NCBI GenBank assembly: GCA_014138725.1
Contig: JACJID010000003.1
Coordinates: 186,001-250,000 of the forward strand
Direction: 5' to 3'
Source: Kutzneria viridogrisea
Lineage (GTDB): Bacteria; Actinomycetota; Actinomycetes; Mycobacteriales; Pseudonocardiaceae
DNA length: 64,000 nucleotides
A model generated the notes under the pieces. That model made no database searches. It saw only the letters and a list, made by a program, of their open reading frames with translations, and was not told where the DNA came from. Shown here one piece after another: positions 1 to 8,579 of this stretch. A program made the position numbers and the translations under genes. Positions within the stretch are counted from its first letter, which is position 1; every line of letters starts with the position of its first letter.

Positions 1-2
1 AA

Positions 3-170
3 CTCGTCTACGACGAGACCGGCCTGCAACAAGGCGGTATCCGATTCACCGACAAGGACCTGATCAAGCGCTGGTCAACGTTCATCAGCGAGCTTTACTC
101 ATCCAGTGAGGACATACAAACCTTCTTCGACCGGGAGGTAGCCGGCCTGGAGCCTCCACGCGGGGACTAG
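3..170 (+). CDS. C-terminal end of an unknown protein (5' truncated by window)
   Basis: An open frame runs from the window edge to a TAG at 168-170. It encodes about 55 residues ending ...EVAGLEPPRGD. It is hydrophilic, with no motif I recognise. The next gene starts 3 bp downstream, so the two are probably co-transcribed and this protein may be a partner or effector of the STAND protein. Codon third positions are GC-rich, which supports real coding. Function cannot be assigned from this fragment. Confidence 0.55.
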   Translation, partial: LVYDETGLQQGGIRFTDKDLIKRWSTFISELYSSSEDIQTFFDREVAGLEPPRGD

Positions 171-173
171 CCC

Positions 174-2585
174 ATGTCCGCCCCCGACGCCGACGCCGAC
201 GACAGCGACCGGCCGCCAGCACAGCACAGCCACCGTGCCGAGATGTCCGGCTCGGCGGCCGAGGTGGTCCAAGCCAGGGAAGTGCACGGAGGCGTGCACT
301 TCCACGGCGCCCACCACGCCACCGAACCAGTTCCCCGACAACTGCCCGGCGACATCGGGGGCTTCGTCAACCGGCACGGCGAACTCGACCGCCTCAACGA
401 GGTCGTCACCGCAGCTGGGGACAAACCCGCGGTCGTCGGCGTCTTCGTCCTGACTGGCACCGCCGGGGTGGGCAAGACCTCGCTGGCCCTGCACTGGGCC
501 CACAGCGTCCGACACCGCTTCCCCGACGGCCAGCTCTACGTCAACCTCCGCGGCTACGACCCCGGCCCCGCGGTCTCCTCCGAGCAGGCACTGGACCGCT
601 TCCTGCGCGCCCTGGGCACCGCACCGCAGAGCGTGCCCGCCGACGTGGAGGACAAAGCGGCCCTGTACCGGTCGCTGCTGGCCGACCGCCGGGTGCTGGT
701 GGTCCTGGACAACGCCGCCACCGCCAAACAGGTTCGCCCGCTGCTGCCCGGCAACGGCGAATGCCTGGTCCTGGTGACCAGCCGCAGCAGGCTGTCGGGA
801 CTGGTCGCTCGAGACGGCGCCCGCCGCCTGGCCGTGGACGTGCTGTCCGAGAACCAGGCCGTGGACCTGCTGAGCACCGTCATCACCTCCTACCGGCCGC
901 ACGACTCCCCCGACGCCCTGCGCGAACTGGCGGCGCTGTGCGCGCGCCTGCCCCTGGCCCTGCGGATCGCCGCCGAACGAGCCTCCTCCAGGCCCCTGAT
1001 GCACCTGGACGAACTGATCGCCGACCTCCGCGACGAGTCCGCCCTGTGGGACGCGCTGACCGCCGAGGACGACGAGGAAGCCGACGCCGTGCGCACCGTG
1101 TTCGCCTGGTCCTACCGCGCCCTCCCGGCCGACGCCGCACGCCTGTTCCGACTGCTGGGCCTGCACCCAGGACCGGAGTTCGGCCTCGCCGCGGCAGCGG
1201 CACTGGCCGACACCACGCCGACCAAGGTCCGGGGCCTGCTCGACGTCCTGGTCGGCGCCCACGTCCTGGAACACCACGCACCCGGCCGCTACCAGTTCCA
1301 CGACCTGCTGCGCATCTACGCCACCGAACAGGCCACCGATCACGAGACCTTCCAGGACCGTCGCGCGGCACTACGGCGACTGCTGACCTGGTACCTGCAC
1401 GCCGCCCACGCGGCCGCCACCACCCTGGACCCCCACAGCCGACAGATCACCCTCGAACCCCCCGCAACCCCCGGCACGGTCAGCTTCGCCGACACCCCCA
1501 CCGCCCTGGCCTGGTACCTCCAGGAACGCGCCAACCTCACCGCCTCGGTACAGATAGCCTTTACCGCCGGATTCCACGACCTAGCCTGGCAGACCGCCGC
1601 CGCACTGCGCTCCATCTACGCCCACCACAACTTCTTCGACGACTGGATCACCACCACCCAGATCGGTCTGGACTCCGCCCGACAAGCCGGCAACCGCCAC
1701 GGCGAAGTCGAACTCCTCGACAGCCTGGGCAAGGCACACCTGCAAAGCCAGCAACTCGACCGCGCCGAGCACTTCCACAGCCAGGCCCTGCAACTGCGCA
1801 GACAACTACACGACCGCTTCGGCGAAGCCATCTCCATCAACGCGCTCGGGTTACTGGCCTGGCGCCGACGCCGACTCGACCAGGCCCTCACCCACTTCGA
1901 CGCCGGCCTCGCACTGTTCCGCGAACTCGGCGACCGCCGCTGGGAAGCACTGTTGCTGAGCAACCTCGGCATGACCTACTACGACCTGGCGCGACTCGAC
2001 GACGCGGACACCGTGCTGCAGATCGCCGTCGCCCTGTGCCGCGAGATCGGCGACCGACTCTACGAGGGCAACGCGCTGCTGTTCCTGGCCATGACCCAAC
2101 GCGAACACGACGACCTCAGCTCGGCCCGCGATTCCATCGACGCGGCACTCGCCATCGCCCGCGAGGAACACAACCAGGCCTGCGAGGCCTTCTGGCTCCT
2201 CGAACTGGCCAGAATCCAACGTAGGACAGGAAACGCGGACGACGCGCTGACCAGCTACCAGGCCGCCGCGACCCTCCACCGCCAACTCGGCGACCGCAAC
2301 CGCGAAGCGATGGCCATCGACGGCACCGGCGAGACCTACCAAGAACTCGACCGCCCCGACGAAGCCGCCCAGTTCCACCGACTCGCCGTCACCTCGTTCC
2401 GCGACACCGGTGACCGATGGGCCCTGGCAACCGCGCTCACCCACCTCGCCCACGCCCTCGACGAAGCCGGCGACTCCACTCCAGCGCGTCGGTACTGGCA
2501 GGAATCCCTGGCCATACTCAGCGAGTTCGCCGACCCACGAGCTCAACACGCCCGTGACGCCATCACCCGCAGCCTCACTGCGTAG
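174..2585 (+). CDS. NB-ARC/TPR STAND ATPase
   Basis: An 803-residue STAND (signal-transduction ATPase with numerous domains) protein. The N-terminus carries VVQAREVHGGVHFH (about residues 30-43), a short segment I have seen before NB-ARC domains in actinobacterial proteins. A P-loop TGTAGVGKTS lies at about residues 94-103 and a Walker B-like VLVVLDNA near 175. A winged-helix/NB-ARC tail runs to about 400. From about 490 to the end there are repeated TPR units, each with a GDR-type turn (RQLHDRFGEA, RELGDRRWEA, REIGDRLYEG, RQLGDRNREA). There is no SARP DNA-binding domain, so it is not a full AfsR regulator. STAND proteins sense ligands through repeats and oligomerise on ATP; regulation or anti-phage defence are both possible. 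It lies just upstream of a defence island. Confidence 0.88.
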   Translation: MSAPDADADDSDRPPAQHSHRAEMSGSAAEVVQAREVHGGVHFHGAHHATEPVPRQLPGDIGGFVNRHGELDRLNEVVTAAGDKPAVVGVFVLTGTAGVGKTSLALHWAHSVRHRFPDGQLYVNLRGYDPGPAVSSEQALDRFLRALGTAPQSVPADVEDKAALYRSLLADRRVLVVLDNAATAKQVRPLLPGNGECLVLVTSRSRLSGLVARDGARRLAVDVLSENQAVDLLSTVITSYRPHDSPDALRELAALCARLPLALRIAAERASSRPLMHLDELIADLRDESALWDALTAEDDEEADAVRTVFAWSYRALPADAARLFRLLGLHPGPEFGLAAAAALADTTPTKVRGLLDVLVGAHVLEHHAPGRYQFHDLLRIYATEQATDHETFQDRRAALRRLLTWYLHAAHAAATTLDPHSRQITLEPPATPGTVSFADTPTALAWYLQERANLTASVQIAFTAGFHDLAWQTAAALRSIYAHHNFFDDWITTTQIGLDSARQAGNRHGEVELLDSLGKAHLQSQQLDRAEHFHSQALQLRRQLHDRFGEAISINALGLLAWRRRRLDQALTHFDAGLALFRELGDRRWEALLLSNLGMTYYDLARLDDADTVLQIAVALCREIGDRLYEGNALLFLAMTQREHDDLSSARDSIDAALAIAREEHNQACEAFWLLELARIQRRTGNADDALTSYQAAATLHRQLGDRNREAMAIDGTGETYQELDRPDEAAQFHRLAVTSFRDTGDRWALATALTHLAHALDEAGDSTPARRYWQESLAILSEFADPRAQHARDAITRSLTA

Positions 2586-2870
2586 TGGAGCGAGCTTGTA
2601 GGGCTCGGAAATGCGATCTGCGACTCATGTTACGAGCCGATCTGCTATTGCGGACGCCAGCCCGGGGAGAACTTTCTCGACTGGTGCGACACCGGCTGCG
2701 GCGGCGACGACTCCGACTATGACGACCTCTTCAAAGCACAGGACCGCCATGATCTTCAAGAGCTGGTGCGCTACGCCGTCGGCCTGATCATCAAGCTGGA
2801 CGGCGGCACCCGCAGGCAGGTCTTCACGCGGTTGCACCGATCGATGGAAGCGCGACTGGCCGACGCGAGC
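2586..2870 (+). pseudogene. Coding-like relic, cysteine-rich, no start codon
   Basis: In the same frame as the STAND gene and just past its stop, translation continues with coding-like composition: AICDSCYEPICYCG, an acidic stretch, then LQELVRYAVGLIIKLDGGTRR. The CxxC...CxC pattern suggests a metal-binding N-terminus. No ATG, GTG or TTG lies in frame before the Cys segment. After about 2870 the frame becomes low-quality sequence. I read it as a start-less remnant of a small gene, or a segment lost to recombination. No family is recognised. Confidence 0.35.
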
Positions 2871-3088
2871 ACTGCTCAACTCCACATGGGACTGGAGCAG
2901 GCCGCGACTGGGCGCGGCAACTGCGCAACAAGGTCGGCCGGTCCCCGCGATGACCGAGCACCACCGCGGTCAGCATGGCGAGAACAGGTTCTCCACGTCC
3001 TCGACGGTGAGGATCTTGCCGTCGGTCGGGGACAGCACCCTGCCCAGCCAGCATGCACGGCAGCGAGTTTCCGGCCACGGCCACAATG

Positions 3089-3451
3089 GGTGTCGCGGCC
3101 AAGGAACAGCAGTAGAGGGAAGTCGTCGCTGTCGACCAGAAGCGTGGCGCCTTTGGCGGGGTCGCCCGGCTGGTTGTGATTGGCCTGGGCGGCGAAAGCA
3201 TGAGTGGCGCCAGCCGAGATGTCGGCGTGGTCGGGGATCTTGCGCGAGACGTGGAAGCTGCTGGCGTTGAGGAAGTCGGCGCGGAAGAACCCGGGCTCGA
3301 CCAGGCCGGCAGTGATGCCCAGCGGGACCAGTACGGCGCGCAGCGCCCCGGTGAAGCCCTCGACGGCGAACTTCGTCGAGGCCTGCAGCCCGGAGCCGGG
3401 TGAACTCACGAAGCCGCCCGCGGAGGAGATGGTGATGATGGTACCGCAGCG
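3089..3451 (-). pseudogene. Truncated short-chain dehydrogenase relic
   Basis: The minus strand encodes about 120 residues resembling the middle and C-terminal part of a classical SDR: GTIITISSAGGFVSSPGSG, then a helix with TKFAVEG, then VEPGFFRADF and a tail with PGDPAKGA. The N-terminal TGxxxGxG cofactor motif is absent. The catalytic Tyr of YxxxK appears as Gln (QASTK). The frame then runs into non-homologous sequence. Both ends are lost, so this is a decayed gene fragment between the STAND gene and Hachiman. Confidence 0.7.
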
Positions 3452-3573
3452 GTCGACGACGCTACATGACAGTGCTTGAACAGTTGGGTACCCTTTCAAC
3501 GGGGTTACATAGTGGATACCTGAGTTCGTCCGACACCCACCCGACCCGGAGAAGGACGCGTGAGCGGCGGGAC

Positions 3574-4338
3574 ATGGCCAACTTTCGTAGCTGGTGCACC
3601 GTTGGGGAGCCCGTACGCGTTGGCGGTCACCTTGCCAGCGTCCTCGAGTCGTTTGACGAAAACACGGGAGTTGCCACCCTCAGTGCAGATCTGCCGAACA
3701 CGTATGCCAAATCCGGCGCGCTCGCGCGGATCGCGGACCGACTGGGAAAGAATGCCGTTGCGGAGCATCTCCGCAACAAGCTCCCCACCACAGCGAACGC
3801 CCGTTCGGGTGATATGGGTGAAATCCTCGCGACGGCCTATCTTCACGAGGAACGGGAGTGCGTAGTTGGGCCAAGTCGGCTCATTGAGCGCGATCATCAG
3901 GAATGGGCCATGAGGGGCGATGATGCACTCGGGGCCAAGCTCGGATCCGACGGCAAAATACGCATCATCAAGGTGGAATCCAAGAGCCGCGTCAAACTGG
4001 ATAAAGGCACTGTCGCGGAGGCCCGCAAAGGTCTGGCGCGCAACGACGAGTTGCCGTCGCCACAGTCTCTCGCCCAGTTCGCCGAACGGCTCCTGTCCAC
4101 GTCCGACAGCGACGTCGGGGAGGCCGTGCTCACGTTGCAGCTCCAGGAGGGCATCCGATCCGACCACGTTGATCATCTGATGTTCCTCTTCACGAGCAGC
4201 GACCCGAGTAAGTACGTGACGGCTGATCTTGAGGCGTACGGAGGTTCCGTGTCGCAGTTGACGATCACGTTGCGAGTTCAGGGCCACCAGGAGTTCATCA
4301 GGGACGCCTACGAGAAGGTGATCTTCGGTGGCCCGTGA
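3574..4338 (+). CDS. hamA: Hachiman nuclease HamA (DUF1837)
   Basis: About 254 residues, matching the DUF1837 nuclease of the Hachiman anti-phage system. The core reads GDMGEILATAYL (residue ~80, Glu ~84), RGDDALGAKLG (Asp ~116) and IIKVESKSR with E135-S-K137, a PD-(D/E)XK-like E-x-K pair after a beta strand. ATG 3574 (MANFRSW) is preferred; the frame is open further upstream but that stretch looks non-coding. A weak GGAGAAGG lies 18 nt upstream. The stop overlaps the hamB start by 11 bp, so the pair is translationally coupled. Family knowledge: HamA degrades nucleic acid when released or activated by HamB sensing DNA damage or phage DNA intermediates. Confidence 0.9.
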   Translation: MANFRSWCTVGEPVRVGGHLASVLESFDENTGVATLSADLPNTYAKSGALARIADRLGKNAVAEHLRNKLPTTANARSGDMGEILATAYLHEERECVVGPSRLIERDHQEWAMRGDDALGAKLGSDGKIRIIKVESKSRVKLDKGTVAEARKGLARNDELPSPQSLAQFAERLLSTSDSDVGEAVLTLQLQEGIRSDHVDHLMFLFTSSDPSKYVTADLEAYGGSVSQLTITLRVQGHQEFIRDAYEKVIFGGP

Positions 4339-7300
4339 GGCGCAGGAGCTGGCAGAAATTCTGACTGCGGCCACTGACGCCGGTTTCCGCGGGAGGCTAC
4401 TGGCTCGCGGACAGGCACAATCGATGATTCGCCGTGATGGTGTCTTGCCGCTGGACGCTCCCGGTTTTAGTTCCTTCTTGGATGCGGACCTGCTCAACTA
4501 TGCGTACGCGCTGTTGTCTACCAGCCTTGAACTGTTGGAGATCGCGGAGGACGACTCGGCCGGGCAGATCACCCTCGCGCAACAGGGATTTATCCAGAGC
4601 TCCTTCGCTTTGGAAGCTGCCACTCGGAACGCGGCCTCCGGGGCAGATCTGGTCTTTCACGGGCTTGTCGCCGGCGCGGCCAGCCATCTCGGCGGGTATG
4701 CCGCGCGGGCGTTCTCGCTGATCCACGCCAGCCGACAATCGGAGCGCCTGACTCCGATGGAGCAGACGCTGGCAGACCTGCTCGTGCGCGACTTGAGCTC
4801 TATCGAGCGGCGGACCCTGACCCTGCGAGCTTCGGCTCAAGTTTCTGATGAGGCGCTGTTGGCGGCTCTCACCTCGGCGGGTAGCAGTGTGGACGACGGA
4901 TCACCGTCGAACGAGTTCGGCCCCGTCATCCTTCTTCTCAGTGAGAATTACCTTTCGGCGGTCGCGGCGGGGCTTTTCGCGATCGAGATCGGCAGCCGAG
5001 ATCTCCTTGAGAGTGCTTTTGAAGAGCTTCGCGATGGTGAGCAGGCGTCCTCGGATGTGAGCGCCCCCGGCCCGTGGTGGATTTACCGGCTCACCCGACA
5101 TCTGCTGGGCGGTCTGTTTGACACCAGCCTTGAGACCAACATCCCGCACGACCCACCGTCTGGAGTTGCTGACCGCGTCGAGCGGTGGAACTATCTCCGC
5201 CGCAACTTCGTCGCGTCGCTGCTGGTGCGGGAGCGTTCCGAGATAGATCTGTGGCCCTCCCAGCTCCACGTCGTCGACCGAATCTTCCAGGACCTACGCG
5301 ATCTCGTCGTCGCGCTGCCGACCAGTGCCGGCAAGACCCGCATCGCCGAACTGTCGATCTTGGCTTGTCTCGCGCAACAGCGCCGTACGGTCTACGTCAC
5401 CCCGCTGCGAGCGCTGTCCGCGCAGACCGAGCACGTTCTCACCCGGACGTTTTCGCCGCTGGGTATCCGAGTCTCATCTCTCTACGGGAGCATGGGGACG
5501 AGCGACGTTGACGAGGACGCCCTGCGTTCCAGCGAGATCGTCGTAGCGACCCCAGAGAAGCTGGATTTCGCCCTTCGGTCCGACCCGTCTGTGCTCAATG
5601 ACGTCGGCCTGGTTGTCCTGGACGAGGGACACATGATCGGAGCCTCCGAGCGTGAGGTTCGTTACGAAGCCCAGATCCAACGGTTGCTGCGCCGCTCGGA
5701 CGCCTCGGAACGCCGCATCCTATGTCTCTCGGCCGTATTCCCCTCCGGACCGGACCTGGACGACTTCGTCGCGTGGATCACCGACGATGAGCCGGACGGC
5801 CTACACCGCGAGTCCTGGCGTCCGACGCAGCAGCGCTTCGGCCTCGTTGAGTGGCGCAAAGACCATGCCCGACTGTCCATCACTCTTGGAGCGGAACAGC
5901 CGTTCATCCCCCGCTACTTCGAGGAGAAGAAGCCGAGCGGCCGGCGCAGGAAGATGTTCCCGGCGGACCAGCGTGAACACGTCATCGCCACCGGGTGGCG
6001 GCTGGTCGAAGAAGGCCAGACCGTCCTGGTCTTCTGTCCCCAGCGGAACTCCGTCGAGCCCTACGCCCGTGCGATCATCGACCTTCACGCCCGAGGCCTG
6101 GTGACCTCGGTGCTGCCACCAGGCATCGACCTGAGCGACGCGCTGGCTGTGGGCGCCGAGTGGTTCGGTGCCGACCATCCCATCCTGCGGTGCCTTGAGC
6201 TCGGGGTGGCAATCCATCACGGAGCGCTACCTGGTCCCTTCCGGCGCGAGATCGAGCGGCTCCTGCAACGAGGCATCTTGAAGGTCACCATCGCCTCGCC
6301 GACTCTCGCCCAAGGGTTGAATCTGTCCGCTTCAGCGGTGCTCTTCCACGGGGTTCGACGCGGCACGGACCTGCTCAAGGGCTCCGAGTTCGCGAACGTG
6401 ATCGGGCGCGCCGGCCGGGCGTTCGTTGATACTGAAGGGCTTGTCCTTTACCCGATCTTCAATAAAACTCGACAGCGTCGTCGGGACTGGCTCAGCCTGA
6501 CGCAGGAAGACGGCGGCAAGACCCTGCGGTCGGGATTGATCGAGATCGGTCTCGCTCTTCTGCGAAGGATGATCGAGTCACAGGGGCACGCTTCGGTTGA
6601 GCCCTTGCTGAACTACCTCACCGGCGGCCCGGAGTGGTCCCTGCCCATCGTGCCTCACGAGACCGCCGAGGGGCATGCCGCCGCAGCCGCTAGCTGGCAG
6701 TCGAACCTCGCGCTGCTCGATATCGGGATTTTGAGCATCGTCGGGGACGGCGATCAGGACAGTGCCGCTGATGCCGCAACGCAAATCGTCGCTGATGCGC
6801 TACGCGCCTCATTGTGGGAACGTCAACTCAGCCGCTTCGACAACACGGCGGCAACCGCCATACGGGGACTCGTCTACAGCCGGACAAGGCACTTGTGGCG
6901 GACAGGCACGCCCTCCCAGCGCCGCGGCTGGTTCCTGGCCGGACTGGGAGCAAACACCGGATCCGAACTTTCCCGGGTGTCCGGTCGCATCATCGCCCTA
7001 GCAGGCCAGGCTGAGACCGCCATCCTCGAAGAGGATCATGAGACGGCCACCGACCTGCTCGTCGCGATCGCTGACACCGTGTTCGAGATGCAGGCCTTCG
7101 AGCCCGAGACGAAGCTCGACAACTGGGCCTCCGTGTTGCGGCATTGGATACGCGGGTCGGCGCTCAGCGCCGTTTCCGGCGATAGCGTCGAGGTAGCGCA
7201 GTTCATTGAGGGCGACGTCATCTACCGGCTGGTTTGGGGAATGGAAGCTGCCCGAGTCTACGAAGCTGCCCAGAGCAACCCCGACGCCGACACCTTGTCA

Positions 7301-7831
7301 GGCTCAGCGGTGACCACGATCGAGACGGGAACCTTCAACCGGGCAGCCTCCATCCTCATCCGCTCCGGCTTCGATCACCGTCTCGCGGCCATTTCGGCGG
7401 CCACGAGTACCGACGCCAGGTTCGACTCAACGGCTGGCATGCGCCAGTGGATCGACGACCTCGACCCCGCGCTGGCCCTCAGCGAAGACTGGCCCACGCC
7501 CGAGTCACGGTCACGATGGGAGACCTTCGTCAACTCCTCACGGACACGCCGTTCGCGTCGGTGGAGCCGCCAGACCATGGACGTACAGGACGTCACCTGG
7601 TACGGGACGGTACCGGCCCCAGGCGTCTGGCTGCGCGTAACTGACACCACCCCAGGCGAGATCAAAATTTGGTCTACGGGCTTCGATCTGCTCGGGGAGG
7701 CAGCCGTCCTTCTCGATCATGAACGGCAAGGCGTCCTACGCGCTCGACAGCACCGTGCTGATGCCGGCATCCGTCTTCACTATCGCGGCCCCGGCGATCT
7801 GTTGCCGAGCACGCCAAGCGCTGACGTATAG
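4328..7831 (+). CDS. hamB: Hachiman helicase HamB
   Basis: An 1167-residue SF2 DExH helicase starting at GTG 4328 inside the end of hamA. A helical N-terminal region of about 300 residues precedes motif I LPTSAGKTRIAEL (~330-342), motif Ia VTPLRALSAQ, motif II VVLDEGHMIG (~429-438), motif III LSAVF and motif VI NVIGRAGRAF (~685-695). A long helical C-terminal region follows. The Ski2-like core, length and coupling to a DUF1837 gene fit HamB. Family knowledge: HamB is the ATP-dependent DNA sensor that controls HamA. All helicase motifs look intact and the frame is unbroken, so the system is probably functional. Confidence 0.9.
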   Translation: MAREAQELAEILTAATDAGFRGRLLARGQAQSMIRRDGVLPLDAPGFSSFLDADLLNYAYALLSTSLELLEIAEDDSAGQITLAQQGFIQSSFALEAATRNAASGADLVFHGLVAGAASHLGGYAARAFSLIHASRQSERLTPMEQTLADLLVRDLSSIERRTLTLRASAQVSDEALLAALTSAGSSVDDGSPSNEFGPVILLLSENYLSAVAAGLFAIEIGSRDLLESAFEELRDGEQASSDVSAPGPWWIYRLTRHLLGGLFDTSLETNIPHDPPSGVADRVERWNYLRRNFVASLLVRERSEIDLWPSQLHVVDRIFQDLRDLVVALPTSAGKTRIAELSILACLAQQRRTVYVTPLRALSAQTEHVLTRTFSPLGIRVSSLYGSMGTSDVDEDALRSSEIVVATPEKLDFALRSDPSVLNDVGLVVLDEGHMIGASEREVRYEAQIQRLLRRSDASERRILCLSAVFPSGPDLDDFVAWITDDEPDGLHRESWRPTQQRFGLVEWRKDHARLSITLGAEQPFIPRYFEEKKPSGRRRKMFPADQREHVIATGWRLVEEGQTVLVFCPQRNSVEPYARAIIDLHARGLVTSVLPPGIDLSDALAVGAEWFGADHPILRCLELGVAIHHGALPGPFRREIERLLQRGILKVTIASPTLAQGLNLSASAVLFHGVRRGTDLLKGSEFANVIGRAGRAFVDTEGLVLYPIFNKTRQRRRDWLSLTQEDGGKTLRSGLIEIGLALLRRMIESQGHASVEPLLNYLTGGPEWSLPIVPHETAEGHAAAAASWQSNLALLDIGILSIVGDGDQDSAADAATQIVADALRASLWERQLSRFDNTAATAIRGLVYSRTRHLWRTGTPSQRRGWFLAGLGANTGSELSRVSGRIIALAGQAETAILEEDHETATDLLVAIADTVFEMQAFEPETKLDNWASVLRHWIRGSALSAVSGDSVEVAQFIEGDVIYRLVWGMEAARVYEAAQSNPDADTLSGSAVTTIETGTFNRAASILIRSGFDHRLAAISAATSTDARFDSTAGMRQWIDDLDPALALSEDWPTPESRSRWETFVNSSRTRRSRRWSRQTMDVQDVTWYGTVPAPGVWLRVTDTTPGEIKIWSTGFDLLGEAAVLLDHERQGVLRARQHRADAGIRLHYRGPGDLLPSTPSADV

Positions 7832-8046
7832 CTACAGTAATGCGAATGCGGCACGCCCATCGCGTCGGCCAGCGTGTTGGCGTACGCCGTCATGGTGTTG
7901 CTGGCGCCATCGAAACTGCGGGCGGTATAGGCCACAGATCTTGATCAGCCGCTGCTCCGGGGAGTCGGTCGCGTCGGTCTGCGCGGAGCAGCGAAGCAGG
8001 TCGACAACGGAGCATGCCTGTGGGCTCGAAAACTCGTCGCTGCAGC
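7832..8046 (-). pseudogene. Coding-like relic downstream of hamB
   Basis: Short minus-strand stretches with GC-rich third positions look like decayed coding sequence. One frame reads SFDGASNTMTAYANTLADAM followed by GVPHSHYC (about 7845-7925). An adjoining frame reads SPEQRLIKICGLYRP (about 7930-7980). They are joined only by a frameshift and have no start codon. Family not recognised. The stretch separates hamB from the transposase relic and probably reflects repeated insertion at this point. Confidence 0.3.
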
Positions 8047-8579
8047 TCAGGATGCGTAACGGTACTCGTTGATGACTCCCTCAAGGACCCGGGTTCGGAG
8101 GAGCCTTGGGGTCTTCAAACCGGGCCGGCAGGGGTTTGCTCCTGTGCCTCGGGTGGTCGTTGGTTTCGGGGCCGGTACGGTCGATGCCTGTTGTAGTGAT
8201 CTTGGTATGCGGTGAGGACCCGTCGGGCGTGGGCCTCGTTGACGATCAGGACGTGGTCGAGGACCCCGGCGGATGGTGCCGATCACTCGCTCGCAGTGGG
8301 CATTCATGCGCGGCGACTGGGTGCACTGAGCAGCACGTCCATTTCCTCGGCTTCGAAGACAGCGGCGAAGGAGGTGGTGTACTTGCGGTCGCGGTCACGG
8401 AGGCCGAAGCGCGGGGACTCGACGCGGCTGCCCAGTTCGCTGGCGAGGTTGCGGGCCGGCTGGGTCGCCCACTGCGCGGTGGGGTGCGCTGTGACGTCGG
8501 GGATGTGGAGCTTACGGGTGCGGCGCTCGAGGAACGCTAGCATTTTCGGAACCACACGATGCCGGCGTTCATTGAGCAC
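8047..8579 (-). pseudogene. Frameshifted integrase-core (rve) transposase relic
   Basis: Two overlapping minus-strand segments rebuild the C-terminal half of an rve-type DDE transposase. The first (8304-8579) reads AFLERRTRKLHIPDVTAHPT...FGLRDRDRKYTTSF. The second (8047-8307) reads RMNAHCERVIGTIRR, breaks frame, and resumes at TRVLEGVINEYRYAS; the missing middle (HVLIVNEAHARRVLTAYQDHYNRHRP-like) is present in the neighbouring frame. The N-terminal HTH half is absent. This fits an IS481/IS3-like element of actinobacteria reduced to a scar. Its upstream end abuts the stop of the UvrD gene. Confidence 0.8.

Noticed and set aside
99-1343. Long minus-strand open frame opposite the STAND gene
   Set aside because: It is a GC-skew shadow: low-complexity Gly/Gln/Val translation, whereas the plus strand has full NB-ARC motifs.
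3466-3573. Longer N-terminus for HamA from 3466
   Set aside because: The upstream 36 codons have poor codon bias and no RBS; ATG 3574 begins the conserved-looking region.
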